A stretch of DNA of 64,000 nt from NCBI GenBank assembly GCA_916613615.1, contig OU744725.1:57234575-57298574 (forward strand), given 5' to 3'. Every line of letters starts with the position of its first letter. The first letter of the stretch is position 1. The stretch comes from Steromphala cineraria (Eukaryota > Mollusca > Gastropoda > Trochida > Trochidae). Shown here piece after piece: positions 1 to 12,111 of the stretch. The translations under genes and the position numbers were made by a program. The notes beneath the pieces are model-generated. The model was given only the letters and a program-made list of their open reading frames with translations, was not told where the DNA came from and searched no databases.

Positions 1-360
1 TCAAGGTCAAAGGTCAAGGTCATGTGCTATAAAATCACTTTGAACATTGAACATTGTTTGTGCTATGAAGCTCTAACTTGGTATGTATCATCCTTGGAAG
101 AGTAAAAAAATATGAAAAGGTTTCCGCTACAATCTGTCAAAGATCACAACTTTAGCATGGTTTTGCAAAAAGCTTTATTTTAACAATGAACGCTTTTATT
201 CATTACATTTTTGTTATACACAACGGAAAATGTTCATTGATTGTGTGACCTTGAATGTCAAAAGTTCACGAGCAAATGTCCAATTTGCTGAGGCCTGAAC
301 AGGGAAAGGCAAACCACCAGTTTCGGAGCTGCTCTGCTTTTGCGGTGTCCCGCAAACGCT
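1..360 (+). mobile_element. HINE/pearl-like repeat, 3' part, cut by window start
   Basis: Begins in TCAAGGTCAAAGGTCAAGG, the motif that starts the tandem core of the element at 56964, and ends with the hairpin TTTGCGG-TGTC-CCGCAAA (about 342-359). The GGAC run seen in relatives is absent. Assignment rests on the shared motif and the terminal hairpin. Confidence 0.5.
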
Positions 361-1266
361 AATCTATTTATTTATAAATTTTGTATTGAATAAGGAGATA
401 AAACTATTCTGAGATTTTTTTTATTCGAAACTGTCATTAAATACCTCATGATAATATTTGTAGCGTGAGACTTAATATCAAACCGGTATCAAATGTTCAG
501 TACCTGGATAAAAGTGAGTCATCACACTTGTAATTCCTATTGACTAACATTTGAATTACCTGTTGCTTTAAGAATGACATGAATCAAGAGTGTTTTGGCC
601 GAATTACATTGTAGCATAAAAAAAGAATAAGATGAAAATCAAATCAGCTATGATTTTTAATTTAATAAAAATTGATTGGTTAACATAAACAAAATAATAC
701 TAGTATGTCAGCAAACTGAGACCTTTTAAAATTCAATTCATCACTCACGATCTTGTTAACTTATAAAAAGAAAGAGAAGAATCACATTTCTTTTAGAAAA
801 TAACACCTTATGACTTCTCAGTGCTGAAACGGATATGATTGTTTGCAAAGTAAAATGTCATTCTATACTATTCTAAACAGCCTAAAGACATGATATGTAT
901 GTGCTTATTGAAAAAACGATAATCGATCTCTTCACACGAATGAGCCTAAGTTGGATTCAGGACTTTGATATGTATTTTTTCTTGATGAATGGTATTTTAA
1001 TAGCTCCCAACTTAAAACTTTTTATTTAGCAGTTAGTGACTTCAACTTTTTATATTTATTACTTACTACAATGTATGTATTATTCATTAAAATACATTGA
1101 AACAAATCATCATCTTTATTTTGTCATCCAAATGCCTCACATCTGCATATATATTTCTAAAACCCGTCAAATGAAAGACTACAACGATAACATATATATG
1201 CCTTTATTTCAGTTTATACATTAAACATACAGGTTTTTTAAACCTCGGTTTAGAACAACATTTTAA

Positions 1267-1615
1267 AGGGACAGGAGCACGTTTTTAGGTGGAATATAAG
1301 GTGATGTCAGGAAAATGAAAATAAATGGTTACAACTGATATACAATATATTTAAACTAAATGAAGCAGTAATGAAACACATATATAACATATCCATGCGA
1401 ATCCCTTATCTTACAGAAATTGAATTAAATGTGTTCACACAAAAATGGCCACCGATGGACTTTATGTGAATCTTTATAACTTGTTCTCTGACTATATATG
1501 CATGATGGGTTTGTGTAATGAGATTCTTAACACTATCAAAATAATACATTCAACAATTGCAGTTATCAGGGAAAAATTAAAAATGTAAAATTTTCAAAAA
1601 ACGTACAACTGTTCC
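1267..1615 (+). mobile_element. TTAA-flanked MITE, copy M1 (in duplication copy A)
   Basis: A 349 bp non-autonomous element with decayed inverted ends (AGGGACAGGAGCACG...CGTACAACTGTTCC) between TTAA at 1263-1266 and 1616-1619. The interior shares phrases with the other copies: ATGGCCACCGATGGAC, GTTCACACAAAAATGG and TTATCAGGGAAAAATT. No coding capacity. The TTAA target suggests piggyBac-type mobilisation, but the tip sequence is not a classic piggyBac end. Confidence 0.82.
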
Positions 1616-3065
1616 TTAAATTTTGATTTAACAACGTTTCAAGTTACAAAACCATGGACATGACCGTCCATTGTCTAACTTTATTGTCTACCTGCATACA
1701 AATGTACATGTATATAAACTGTATAGTATTTTCTTGTGAATTCTAAAAGGGAATATCCTATCCCAGCCGTTATTTGACATAAGCAGAGGTACGTAGTGTT
1801 ACCTGCTCGTTTCTTCTGAAAATTGTAAGTATCACTGATTGTTGTGATTTGCATTTAATTTCACAATGTACGTTTTAGGTAAGGAGGCTGGATAAAATAG
1901 AAAGAAAAAAATCTGTAGATAAAGGTAATAGAAATTTTAAATATCTTTTCCCAGATACTTTTTATTTGTAATAACTTTATCGACTATATCAAATTACATT
2001 TGCATGTTCTTGAGTCAGTTCGGTACAAACTTCTGTATAAATACTCAATATGAGGCCATTAGTGAAAGGTTAAAGTGATTGCCTGAAATAGTATCTGAGC
2101 CAATATGACATGAAAATTGGATCAAATTGACAAAAAAGGAGAAATCCAATAAGTGTCACTGTTCATCAGTCTTTGAACTTCGCCGCATAAAGAGATATTG
2201 AGAGATTTTATTGAATTATAATAATGAGAAGGGTTTTAACAGATAGATCTTGTACATATGGCCACCGTTAACAATGACAAGTAAATAGCACTTCTTATTG
2301 ACTCAATCATATTATCTTCATTTCGAGAATGCCAAATGTTAGAAGACAAAAGAGTCAATGTTTACTTATGAACGTAAGCACTTAAACGACTTCACTTGTA
2401 TGTGTATCTGTCTTTGCATTTATTTTGTATTGATTTCCGACATTCCATATACCAGTGATTTGACATTCAGCAGTTTTTGTACAAATACAAAGTTTTCAGT
2501 CATTAAAGTAAATCCTTGAAAGTTTCATGTTAGAACAATTTTAATGTTTGTCTTATCAGACAAGTTGGAAACTTCCTGTTAAAACTTGGACTTTAATGGG
2601 ATTTTATCATTTGACACCCTTGACATCTGCTTATTTAGTTTTTGAAAGTTATTCTTTTTATAACCTTAATTTGTCTTTTATCTTGTGCCATTCGGCAGCT
2701 AAAATGGTGTTGCTGAGACTGTTTTTAATAATCTGCATGTTGGCATTATGGAATAAATGAAGCCATTTTATAACAAGATATCAGATCCTAATTACGTTAT
2801 CAACTCCCTGCAAGCATATCGAAAAATCAATGTGTATGCTGTCATTATTTTATGGTCTTAAAAATCCTTTTTTTTAAAGTCTTAACTGATAACTCTCTGG
2901 ATATTCTTTAAAGGTTCAATAGTGTTGCCTTGATAGCTAGTAGTTTATATAGTTGAAGCTACAAGGAAACCAAAACGCTGAGGTAGCAGGATTAAATACT
3001 TATACAAGTTTATTTTTTAGATTCTATGTATGGTCTTCATGTAGATAATTTGTAAAGACCAATCC

Positions 3066-3209
3066 AAATTCAAATCAATGATATCAAGCAATATGTCAAA
3101 CCAATTCAAATCAATGATATCAAGCAATATGTCAAACCAATTCAAATCAATGATATCAAGCAATATGTCAAACCAATTCAAATCAATGATATCAAGCAAT
3201 ATGTCAAAC
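3066..3209 (+). repeat. Minisatellite, 4 x 36 bp
   Basis: Units start at 3066, 3102, 3138 and 3174; the last three are identical (ATCAATGATATCAAGCAATA within each). Copy B has about one unit (45386-45440). A 60-codon minus-strand open frame simply translates the repeat. Confidence 0.95.
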
Positions 3210-3847
3210 CAATTAAATTAAATGGTATCAACATTGCATGAGTACCGAGGTATGTATTTGACAGCGTCCATTTCAAATAATCTCATTTATATTGATGCCA
3301 TCGCGAAAAAAACAATTTACAATTGTTTTGTGCCTAGAGCATTAAGCAAACGTAGAAATGGATATTAACAATTCACGTTGTTATCTTTTGATGACATTAG
3401 AGAATATTTTCGTTTAGAAAACAACCTTTGAAGGTATAATAGATGCTGAATACATTTCTAATCTTGAATTGTAATTAATTCCACAGTGATAAAATAGAAG
3501 TTAGATACATTGTGGGTTGAAACATACAATCTAAATTCTTTTAGATAGTATATGACACACGTTCGATGCAAAATATTAATTTTACATCATTATTAGTGTC
3601 CATTTTATCCGTGGGGCATGTTGTAATTCATAAGAAAAATTATATCAGTTTGGATCTGACTATATCAAAAATATATTTTATCCTTTCTCTCTTTCCACTC
3701 TCTCTCTCTCATATTTGATTTATCACTTCGTATGAGAATGATGATTTACTACGTCTAGTATTTTTGTCAAAAAATTCATCGCGAAATAATTTGATGTGAT
3801 GTACAGCTGACATTTCTTTAATACTGTCACGTATACCTAATGACTCA

Positions 3848-5678
3848 TGCATTTCATGCTACTTTTATTTTTTCTAAAAAATTTAATTATACTAGTGAAA
3901 TATCTTCCTACATAGATCACATATATACGTTATATCAATAACAGCTACTTACATCAGATTAATCTCAACAACAAATATATCTAATTGTATTTTCTTTGAG
4001 AGATCTGAAATGATATATGGTCACCTTCGGGATTCAAAAATAAGGAATTGTTGACATAGACTCGACTTATTTCTTAAATCGGACCGTAACCTGTTAAAAA
4101 ATAAAAGTCTAATTAAGATGCATATTGTCTCGATTATATGCTCATTGCATTCCAATAGATAATGTTAATGGAGATCATCTGTTATTCCAAAAAAAAAGAA
4201 TGAATTACTTGAAATCTTTATACCTTACTGAACTTATTTTCATACTACAGCTGCATACCATAAGTTTATTCACCTACTTGTGTTCTTAGTGCAAACATCA
4301 TGTAATTTGGGTTTCGTTTTGACGTTCATAAAGTTACTTCAGGAGCACTTACTGAAGATCATCAATTGACCATGTGTAAAATAACCATTCCCAAACCAGA
4401 TTTCGGGATCGTCTCGTCACTGGTGCTGAATGTCGATATTTGGCGTTGTTAAATAGACTGATGGGGTAATTTTTGTGAAATTCGGGTTTTCTTAAATTTC
4501 GATTAAAATCATCCATGTAAACTGTGTAGGAAAAAACCCCAGCACAGTTACGTTGCATTAGCGGAAAGGAACACATATGAATAAGATCTAAAGCTGTTGA
4601 TCACTTATGAAGGATTTTGTAGAACAAAACAGAAATCAGTATTTTCGAAATTTTGACCTCTGGTCAATTCAATGACCTGCCAAATTAGTTACATCTCTCT
4701 GCTAGATATGACATACGAATATGTTAACGCAAACTAAATCCTAACTTATGCAGTGAAATTTCATCATTATTGGTTTCGTTTTTACAGTGATATGTTGTCT
4801 CAAAGACGTTACAAATTACATGATATTTGCACTAAAATACGAAGGTAAGTGAACAAACTTAAGATACGCAGCTGTAGACTTTATACATGACTAGGGTTTG
4901 CATTTGAGTAAATCGCCTGTATATGAGAACTTGTACTTTCAATTTTTGTAGAAGACCGAAGTACTGCTAATAATGAAAGTTTGTTAAATCGCCTGTATAT
5001 GAGAACTTGTACTTTAAATAAAAAAAATTGGAAGACCTAAGTACTGCTAATAATGCAAATATGTTCTGCAAATGTCTTACAAATCTTGTTAGTCGTATTC
5101 TAAATGAATGGTTAATGGTTTATCCATTACTTGTTTCCTTCTCAAGTATCACTGAACCAATCCACCCCAGGCAATTCTTCACGCTAACCCTGAATGAGTT
5201 CTATACACTAATGTCGTTTGATTAAAATTGCTGACGATAGCGGATCTTCACCAGAGGAAATCTCACTGATCATGTTCTGCTCACAGAAAATGTAACAGAT
5301 TGCTTGCATGTCATCCTTTGAAGTCGACCGGTGGTTTCTGCATGTTGTCAATGTCATTACAAGTAGATTGTACTTGAACATTACAGGATGATAACACAAT
5401 TTCAATATCAATTGCTGTAATTATTTTCAAGATTTATTTTGTCATATTGGTTGTTATCAATTGGTACATGTAATGCATTAATGCTCAGCCACATTACGTG
5501 ACTAATGACGAATGTTCTAAAGAGCCCATTACATTATTACATTTCACTTGGTATATAAAAGCCTTGGAATTTTTATCATCGATTTTATCCATTCGATTCG
5601 TAACCTTAGACAATGTCTGGGAGCGGTCGAAGTTCAGCAAAAATGTATGTTCCATCAGCCTGATTGTTCTCTACATCC
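3848..5678 (+). repeat. Copy-A internal tandem duplication, unit 1
   Basis: A 1.8 kb unit starting TGCATTTCATGCTAC; the same sequence restarts at 5679. Copy B has the region only once (about 45990-47709), so the tandem arose after, or was lost from B since, the 13 kb duplication. Within unit 1 a further ~77 bp tandem lies at about 4906-5060 (AGTAAATCGCCTGTATATG... twice). Confidence 0.88.
4353..4521 (-). other. Candidate internal exon on the minus strand (copy A, unit 1)
   Basis: An acceptor TTTTTTCCTACACAG and a donor GTAAGTGC bracket 169 bp with one open frame, including KYRHSAPVTRRSRN and WEWLFYTWSIDDL. Homologous frames at about 6153-6320 and 46512-46682 are also open. Most differences among the three change amino acids, arguing against current selection, and in copy B the acceptor AG has become AA. 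The protein family is not recognised. It points the opposite way to the plus-strand candidate nearby, so at most one belongs to a given gene. Confidence 0.25.
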
Positions 5679-6927
5679 TGCATTTCATGCTACTTTTATT
5701 TATTCTAAAAAAAAATTTATACTTGTGAAATATCTTCCTACAGAGTTCACTGTATTCGTTATATGAATAACAGCTATTTACATCAGATCAATCTTAACAA
5801 CAAATATATCTAATTGTATTTTCTTTGAGAGATTAAAGAGGGTCTGAAATGATATATGGTCACCTTCGGGATTCAAAAATAAGGGATTGTTGACATAGAT
5901 TCGACTTCGTATTTTTCAAATCGGACCGTAACCTGCCTAAAAATAAAAGTTTAATTAAGATGCATATTGTCTCGGTTAAATTTATTATTCTAAAACAATA
6001 TCAATTACACAAAATCTTTAAACCTAACTGAACTTGTTTTCATACTACAGCTGCATACCATAAGTTTGTTCACCTGCTTGTTTTCTTAGTGCAAATATAA
6101 TGTAATTTGGGTTTCGTGTTGACGTTAATAAAGCTACTTCAGGAGCACTTACGGAATATCATCAATTGACCATGTGTAAAATAACCATTCCCAAACCATA
6201 TTTCGGGATCGGCTCGTCACTGGTGCTGAATGTCGATATTTGGCAATGTTGAATAGACTAATGGGGTCATTTTTGTGAAATTCGGATTTTCTTAAATTTC
6301 GATTAAAATCATCCATGTAAACTGTGTAGGAAAAAATCACCACAGTTACGTTGTCTTAGCGCAAAGGAGCACATATGAATAAGATCTTAAACTGTTGATC
6401 ACTTATAAAGGTTTATAAAGAGCAAAAAATAAATCAGTCACTTCAATGACCTGCAAAATTTGTTACAGCTATCTGCTAGGTATGACATACGAATATGTCA
6501 ACGCAAACTAAATCCTAACTTATGCAGTGAAATTTCATCATTATAGGTTTCGTTTTTATGGTGATATGTTGTCTCAAAGACGTTACAAATTACATGATAT
6601 TTGCACTAAAATACGAAGGTAAGTGAACAAATTTAAGATACGCAGCTGTAGACTTTTTACATGACTAGGGTTTGCATTTGAGTAAATCGCCTGTATATGA
6701 GAACTTGTACTTTAATTTTTGTAGAAGACCGAAGTACTGCTTACAATGAAAGTTTGTTCTGCAAATGTCTTACAAATCTTGTTAGTCGTATTCTAAATGA
6801 ATGGTTAATGGTTTATCCATTACTTGTTTCCTTCTCAAGTATCACTGAACCAATCCACCCAGGCAATTCTTCACGCTAACCCTGAATGAGTTCTATACAC
6901 TAATCCAGCCTGATTGTTCTCTACATC
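5679..6927 (+). repeat. Copy-A internal tandem duplication, unit 2
   Basis: Second copy of 3848-5678, offset by about 1800-1830 bp. It has lost about 440 bp corresponding to 5213-5654 of unit 1; the junction reads CACTAAT|CCAGCC. After 6927 the sequence continues as in copy B after its LINE insertion. Confidence 0.88.
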
Positions 6928-6970
6928 AAGAGTTGATAATGGTCATCAGCTTGTACGTGATACGATTTTT

Positions 6971-7015
6971 ATGATATGATTAGATATGATTAGAAATGAT
7001 ATGATATGATATGAT
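6971..7015 (+). repeat. ATGAT-type microsatellite (copy A)
   Basis: Imperfect ATGAT/ATGATTAG run; its counterpart in copy B is at 49308-49352 and is the same length. Confidence 0.85.
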
Positions 7016-7275
7016 CGTCCATCGTTATCTAAGAATCGGGTTTCCAGATGAGATTTGATTTTGAATTCAGCCTTTGATGGCGAACTGATAGAGAAGTTTT
7101 CATTACAAGAAAGCCATTTAGTGATTTTTCTAATTATTCTTATAACCGTGTGTACAATTTAAATCCTATTAAGGGTTGATAGTGTATGTAATGCAATGAT
7201 CAAATAATTATGAAATATGCCATTCATGTTTAGATCCGCCCACAGTTGACTTTATTACTCATGAACTGTCACTAG

Positions 7276-7631
7276 CATTCTCTCGACAGAGGCAGATCAA
7301 GTCATGAAATGTTGATACAGCCTCTGTTAAGTTACGCCGACATTCTGGGATAGAATGGGAGATGCTTGATTGGAGGCATGCAAAGTTAGTTGTGCAATCA
7401 GTTCTAAAATTACCTTTTGGCTACTGAATCATGCCAAAAGCATTGTGATATGATCATATGAACCACCCTTTCCATGCGAGAAGTGTTGTCATTTGATCAA
7501 GAAATTCAAATGGATTGTGGTGCAATTTTTTACCGCCAGGGGAAACTGCCGGAACCCAAGAATTTCGGTGTAATAGAACAGAGGCTGTATCAACATTTCA
7601 TGACTTGATCTGCCTCTGTGGAGAGAGAATG
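7276..7631 (+). mobile_element. Hairpin-ended foldback element, copy F1
   Basis: A non-autonomous element with ~54 bp inverted ends running from CATTCTCTC to GAGAGAATG. Each end is itself a hairpin: CAGAGGC...GATCAAG...TTGAT...GCCTCTG. The interior has GGGATAGAATGGGAGATGC, GTTGTGCAATCAG and CCGCCAGGGGAAACTGCC. No coding capacity. The partner in copy B is 49613-49960. Confidence 0.87.
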
Positions 7632-7782
7632 TATAATTAGCTGAACTGAACATATTTCATACTTTATCTATTTCATAATCTTTTTCTTACATAGGTATGA
7701 CTATGATCCAAGCTTCTTTGGTATTATAAAGGATATTGATTTTGTGCATGTTTTATCAAATATATTGATACATGTATAAATA

Positions 7783-8294
7783 GAGAATACTAAACGACGT
7801 CCCGTTTCATAACATATTTATGAAACGAGTGAATGGGTTGGTATTTAACGAGCGAAAGCGAGTCATACCTATACCATTCACGAGTTTCATAAAAATGTTA
7901 TGAAACGGGACCGAGTTTAGTATTTTATTTATTACTTGCTTAATATCATCGTAAAAAAACAAAGTCCGCTGACATTATGACGTCATACTTAACAATTGTG
8001 ACGTCATCATTACGTCACGTCATTCGGTCAGCGCGCGATGTTATTACACAATGTGTAATAACATTGTAGATTTATTAAACAGCGATATCTTCAACGGGAG
8101 AGTAATAAATGATTTTATTACTCTCCCGTTGAAGAAATGGCTGTTTAATTAATCTACCATGTTATAACACTTATGTGTCATAACATCGCTGACCGACTTA
8201 CGTGACGAAATGATGACTGTCTTTGTATTTATACGATGTCAAATTCACTCGTTTCATAAATATGTTATGCAACGGGTCGTCGTTTTGTATTCTC
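7783..8294. mobile_element. Nested-palindrome (foldback) element, 512 bp
   Basis: The outer inverted repeats are about 55 bp with few mismatches (GAGAATACTAAACGACG... and ...CGTCGTTTTGTATTCTC), flanked by TA at 7781-7782 and 8295-8296. Inside lie two further palindromes: 7799-7815 with 7895-7911 (GTCCCGTTTCATAACAT inverted), and a ~105 bp arm at about 8003-8108 with 8109-8215. The second palindrome holds a perfect 13 bp hairpin (8038-8064, ATGTTATTACACA and its complement). No coding capacity. TA flanks suggest Tc1/mariner-type mobilisation. Confidence 0.85.
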
Positions 8295-10417
8295 TATATA
8301 TTCTATTCTCTATAGTTCTAACTTTGGAATGGGGCAACAAAAAATACCTGCACACTTTTGCAGCAATGAGGAAATTGTTGTGTAATTTTCAGATTTAAAG
8401 ATTCTTAATTTGCCACAAAGAAAACGGAATAACAGTATTGCATCAATGGTTTAAAAGTAAAACATGTAGAGTTTAAGGGTATAATATGATTTTCTTGTAT
8501 CCATACTTTGATTGGCATTATCATAATGTAAACTTGAAATACATCCCCCTTTATCATAAACGTTTTGGTTAACCTTAATTGATAACACTAACTTTAAATA
8601 TTTTTACAAAAACGGTGAGATATATCGTAATAAGTCAACTGCTTTTTGTTATCAATATCAATTCCTCTTTTAATTTTTCAGGTACCTAAATAATTGTTTT
8701 GGTTATTTTACCCAACGTGCCTGAACAATATAGGCATTGTTAAAAAAATTAAACAGTATCTAAGACACTATAAATTCTTGCGAGTGTTTACACACAAAAA
8801 ATAATGACTCTTGCTTCGGCAGTGTAAAAACACTTATTACAACAATACATTTACTAAACGACAAAACATTTGATATTGGTTGCCCTTCCTTTCAATGCAT
8901 TCGTCCATTTAATTAATGTTTGTGTGTGTGAAAAGTGTTGTTTTATTAACATGATCATATAAATATTTATGACTACCAAGGTGAACACAATTTCATCAAA
9001 GGTCTACTCGTTTACCGAAACTTACAAACATTAATCACAAAAATTTAAACGAACGTGTTATTTATGTATTAATGAAAATTGAATTTTCTAACAATCGAAT
9101 AATGAACTACCGGTTATATAATTGTGCGACAAACAATTCTTTAAACTGATTTTTTTTATTCCTGGTTGCAATAATTTTTATTTTTTTATTTTTTTTAAAT
9201 TATTTTATTTCTTTTTGAGGTACATGTACATTTACTACAATTAACACATTAACATTACATAAACTACAAAGAAAGTGACATTTTACATAGCCATTTAATC
9301 CATTTAATGTTTGACTATCTATGACAACTATAATAAAGTGAAAGGGTTTGTGGTACTCAATGTTCTCTACAGCAGGTATATACACAGTCTCAAGCCTACA
9401 CTGTTTGTTTTAGTTTCAATGTGTCAGTGCGATAGTTCTTATTTGCCTGAAGAAACTGACTCATAGCTTTTACGTGATACAAGAGCTATGTAAATGTAAT
9501 TAGTGTATTAATCGTGATATCGTGCAATCACTTGAATGAAGTTCCCGGGGCTTGTTTGGATGAAATGAGACAGGAATGATTAGTTTTATGTGTAAGTAAC
9601 TTGATAATGAAATGTGACGAGAAATATAAATGAATGTTGTTCTCATATCAGTACATAACATATCTTTCTTATCTATTCTTAGATCAAATGAAACGTTATG
9701 AACTGCTTGATCGCTATTCGTCCATTTCTGTGAAATAAGTTTTTTGTTTGAATATTTGATATGTGAATCAGTTTATAATTAAAACACTGTATTGGAAGAG
9801 CAAGTTATGCATGATTTAAAATGTTTATTATTATTTCAACGATCCTTACAGATTTTGGTTTTTGCATAATGAAAGGAATTGAAAGATTATTATTGTAATT
9901 TAATATTACTGAAAGTTAAAGGAAAGATCTTATTTCAATTTCACTTTTACTACAATAGTTGATCATGGAAATATTTTTAGACTTTCTAGTTGCGCATTCT
10001 TCTTGAAAGCAATTGTAAGTTGATGTGAAAATGGTAAAGTGGCTATTGATTGTAAGCAAATAATTTACTCTAAAACGCAGGCTGCTCAAAAGGATATAAA
10101 CCCACCTACAAAAGAAACCTTACACCTCGATATGCATAAATTAAATGAATAATATAAAGCGGTTGTATTTAATTAAACAGTTTAATATCAAAACATAACG
10201 CTAGGAAAGAGGATTTGTTCACTACTAAAATAACATTGTTTGGGTTCTGGAAACTTCTTTGGAAAAAAGCTATGCACTTGCAAACGTTCTAGAATGATAT
10301 AAAATGCGTTAGGCATCTCTGGTTTGCATCCACGATGGCAAAGAACGTGCCAAGAAATGATTTGCACACAGACCGTTTCTACACCTAGATAATATCAGAC
10401 CCCATACTGCCAGACTG

Positions 10418-10791
10418 ACTGTGATATCCTTGCCCTGCAAAACATAAATCAACGTTTAGCCATCGTCTAGCCGCGACCAAAGAGGTCCCCTGAAATGTTG
10501 CTGAGAGATCGTTCCCTGGAACCACATTGCCAAATAAGTAAGACAACGATATAAGCCACTTCAGACTGTGAATAAGCTTAACAAGATGATTCATGAAGAG
10601 TTGAGACGACTACCGGATTACGTCATTTAACGTCTTATAAACTTCATTATTGCTTCTCTTTATTGTTTCCTATTATTGTTTCCTTTATCAACTGTGATAT
10701 CCTTGCCCAGCAAAACATAAGTCAACGTTTAGCCAACGTCTAGCCGCGGCCAAAGAGTTCCCCTGAAATGTTGCTGAGAGATTGTACCTGG
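10418..10791 (+). repeat. Local ~100 bp direct duplication in copy A
   Basis: ACTGTGATATCCTTGCCC starts both 10418 and 10691; the units run through AACGTTTAGCCA and CCCTGAAATGTTGCTGAGAG. Copy B has a shorter single version near 52450-52540. Confidence 0.82.
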
Positions 10792-12018
10792 ATCGTCATT
10801 TAACGTCTCATGAACTTCATTATCTGACGTATTATTGCTTGTCTAGAAGCGGATAGAGGACACTCGTGACTCTAAAAAAGTTTCTATTATCGAGAAACCC
10901 GTTGACATTTCACCCAGTAGCAATCAAACACACCTACCAAATTGACCTACGAATTAATCGGAGACATTGGCATACCCCTAAAATGGGACACAAACTTTTC
11001 AGTTTTGTAAACGATTGAAATAATTGCTTTTAAATGGAATGTAAAAATGACTAATCACCACAGTACCTTAAACAAGACATCAAATGGTTCGCTATTTTAT
11101 CTTCTATAAAGTGAAGAAGTTGGGTGTAAAGTTTCTTTTGTAAAGGGGAGTTTATAGAAGGAATAAGGACCAATTACTCACACAGATTTTGTAATTTGCA
11201 CATGTCTCTTAAATGCAAGTCCAAGGCTTCTATAATGATGATGCAGTGTCAAGTTGCTATCAGCTCAAAGTTCATTCTACCAACGACAAAGACATCGCAG
11301 AATTCAACCAGACTGCTTCAAAGGATAACTCTTAGGTAAGAGCAATCGCTACTCATAAAATCTGTAACCTATTTTTTCCATTGTGGATGATCCTTTCATG
11401 TTTTCACCTTTAATATATTGTTTCAACAGCAGAGGGAATTGTTGTTATCACAATACATTTAGTCTACCCAAGAAGTTCACGAAGAAAATCAGCCGTTATA
11501 ATCATCATTCTGTCATCCATCTTTTCGCAGTTAATACAAACTTGTAACCATTTTGATAATTGTATAAAACAGAGAATATAATTTAAAAACTTTCTTCTGA
11601 TACACAAATGAGAAAGGTTTAACAGATAACACAAGAAAACACTTTTAAAAACAATTATTAAGTCATAGATTATGTATCAATTATATATGATACTCTTAAT
11701 ATAATAATATTATCATTATATATAACATGTTGAAACACACCTTCCTTTTAAACGATCTTAAAAGTTCTTACCGAATTAACTAATTTAAAAAAAATGTGTT
11801 TACTAGGGCCTTAGTGTTAATGAAAAAACATCAGAACTTGAACATTTTAATTGTACATATTATTCTTAATGCACGTTTGATGGTAATGATGCCTAAAATT
11901 AGAATACATTCTAAAATATAATATGTAAATATAAAAGAGAATGTATAAGAACTTGTAAAGGAATTCCAGGGGAATGAATCAGAAGTTTAAAGAGTCAAAA
12001 GGTAAACATTCTGAGTAC

Positions 12019-12111
12019 CATTCACTCCCCAAAAGTGGCAGATGAAACCACAAACTCGGCGTATAAGAGCAAAGGCTTGATCAACATTTCATGACTTGTT
12101 GGGAGAGAATG
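12019..12111 (-). mobile_element. Foldback element, copy F2 (93 bp deletion derivative)
   Basis: Only the outer parts remain: CATTCACTCCCC at the left and TCAACATTTCATGACTTG plus GGGAGAGAATG at the right. The copy-B partner (54563-54816) is far more complete, so the deletion in copy A followed the duplication. Confidence 0.8.

Noticed and set aside
3017..3199. Minus-strand frame with a repeating LDIIDLNWFDIL peptide
   Set aside because: It is only the translation of the 36 bp minisatellite, and copy B does not preserve it.
11202..11336. Possible exon ending ACTCTTAG|GTAAGAG in copy A
   Set aside because: In copy B the corresponding frames carry stops at different places, and the acceptor side is weak.
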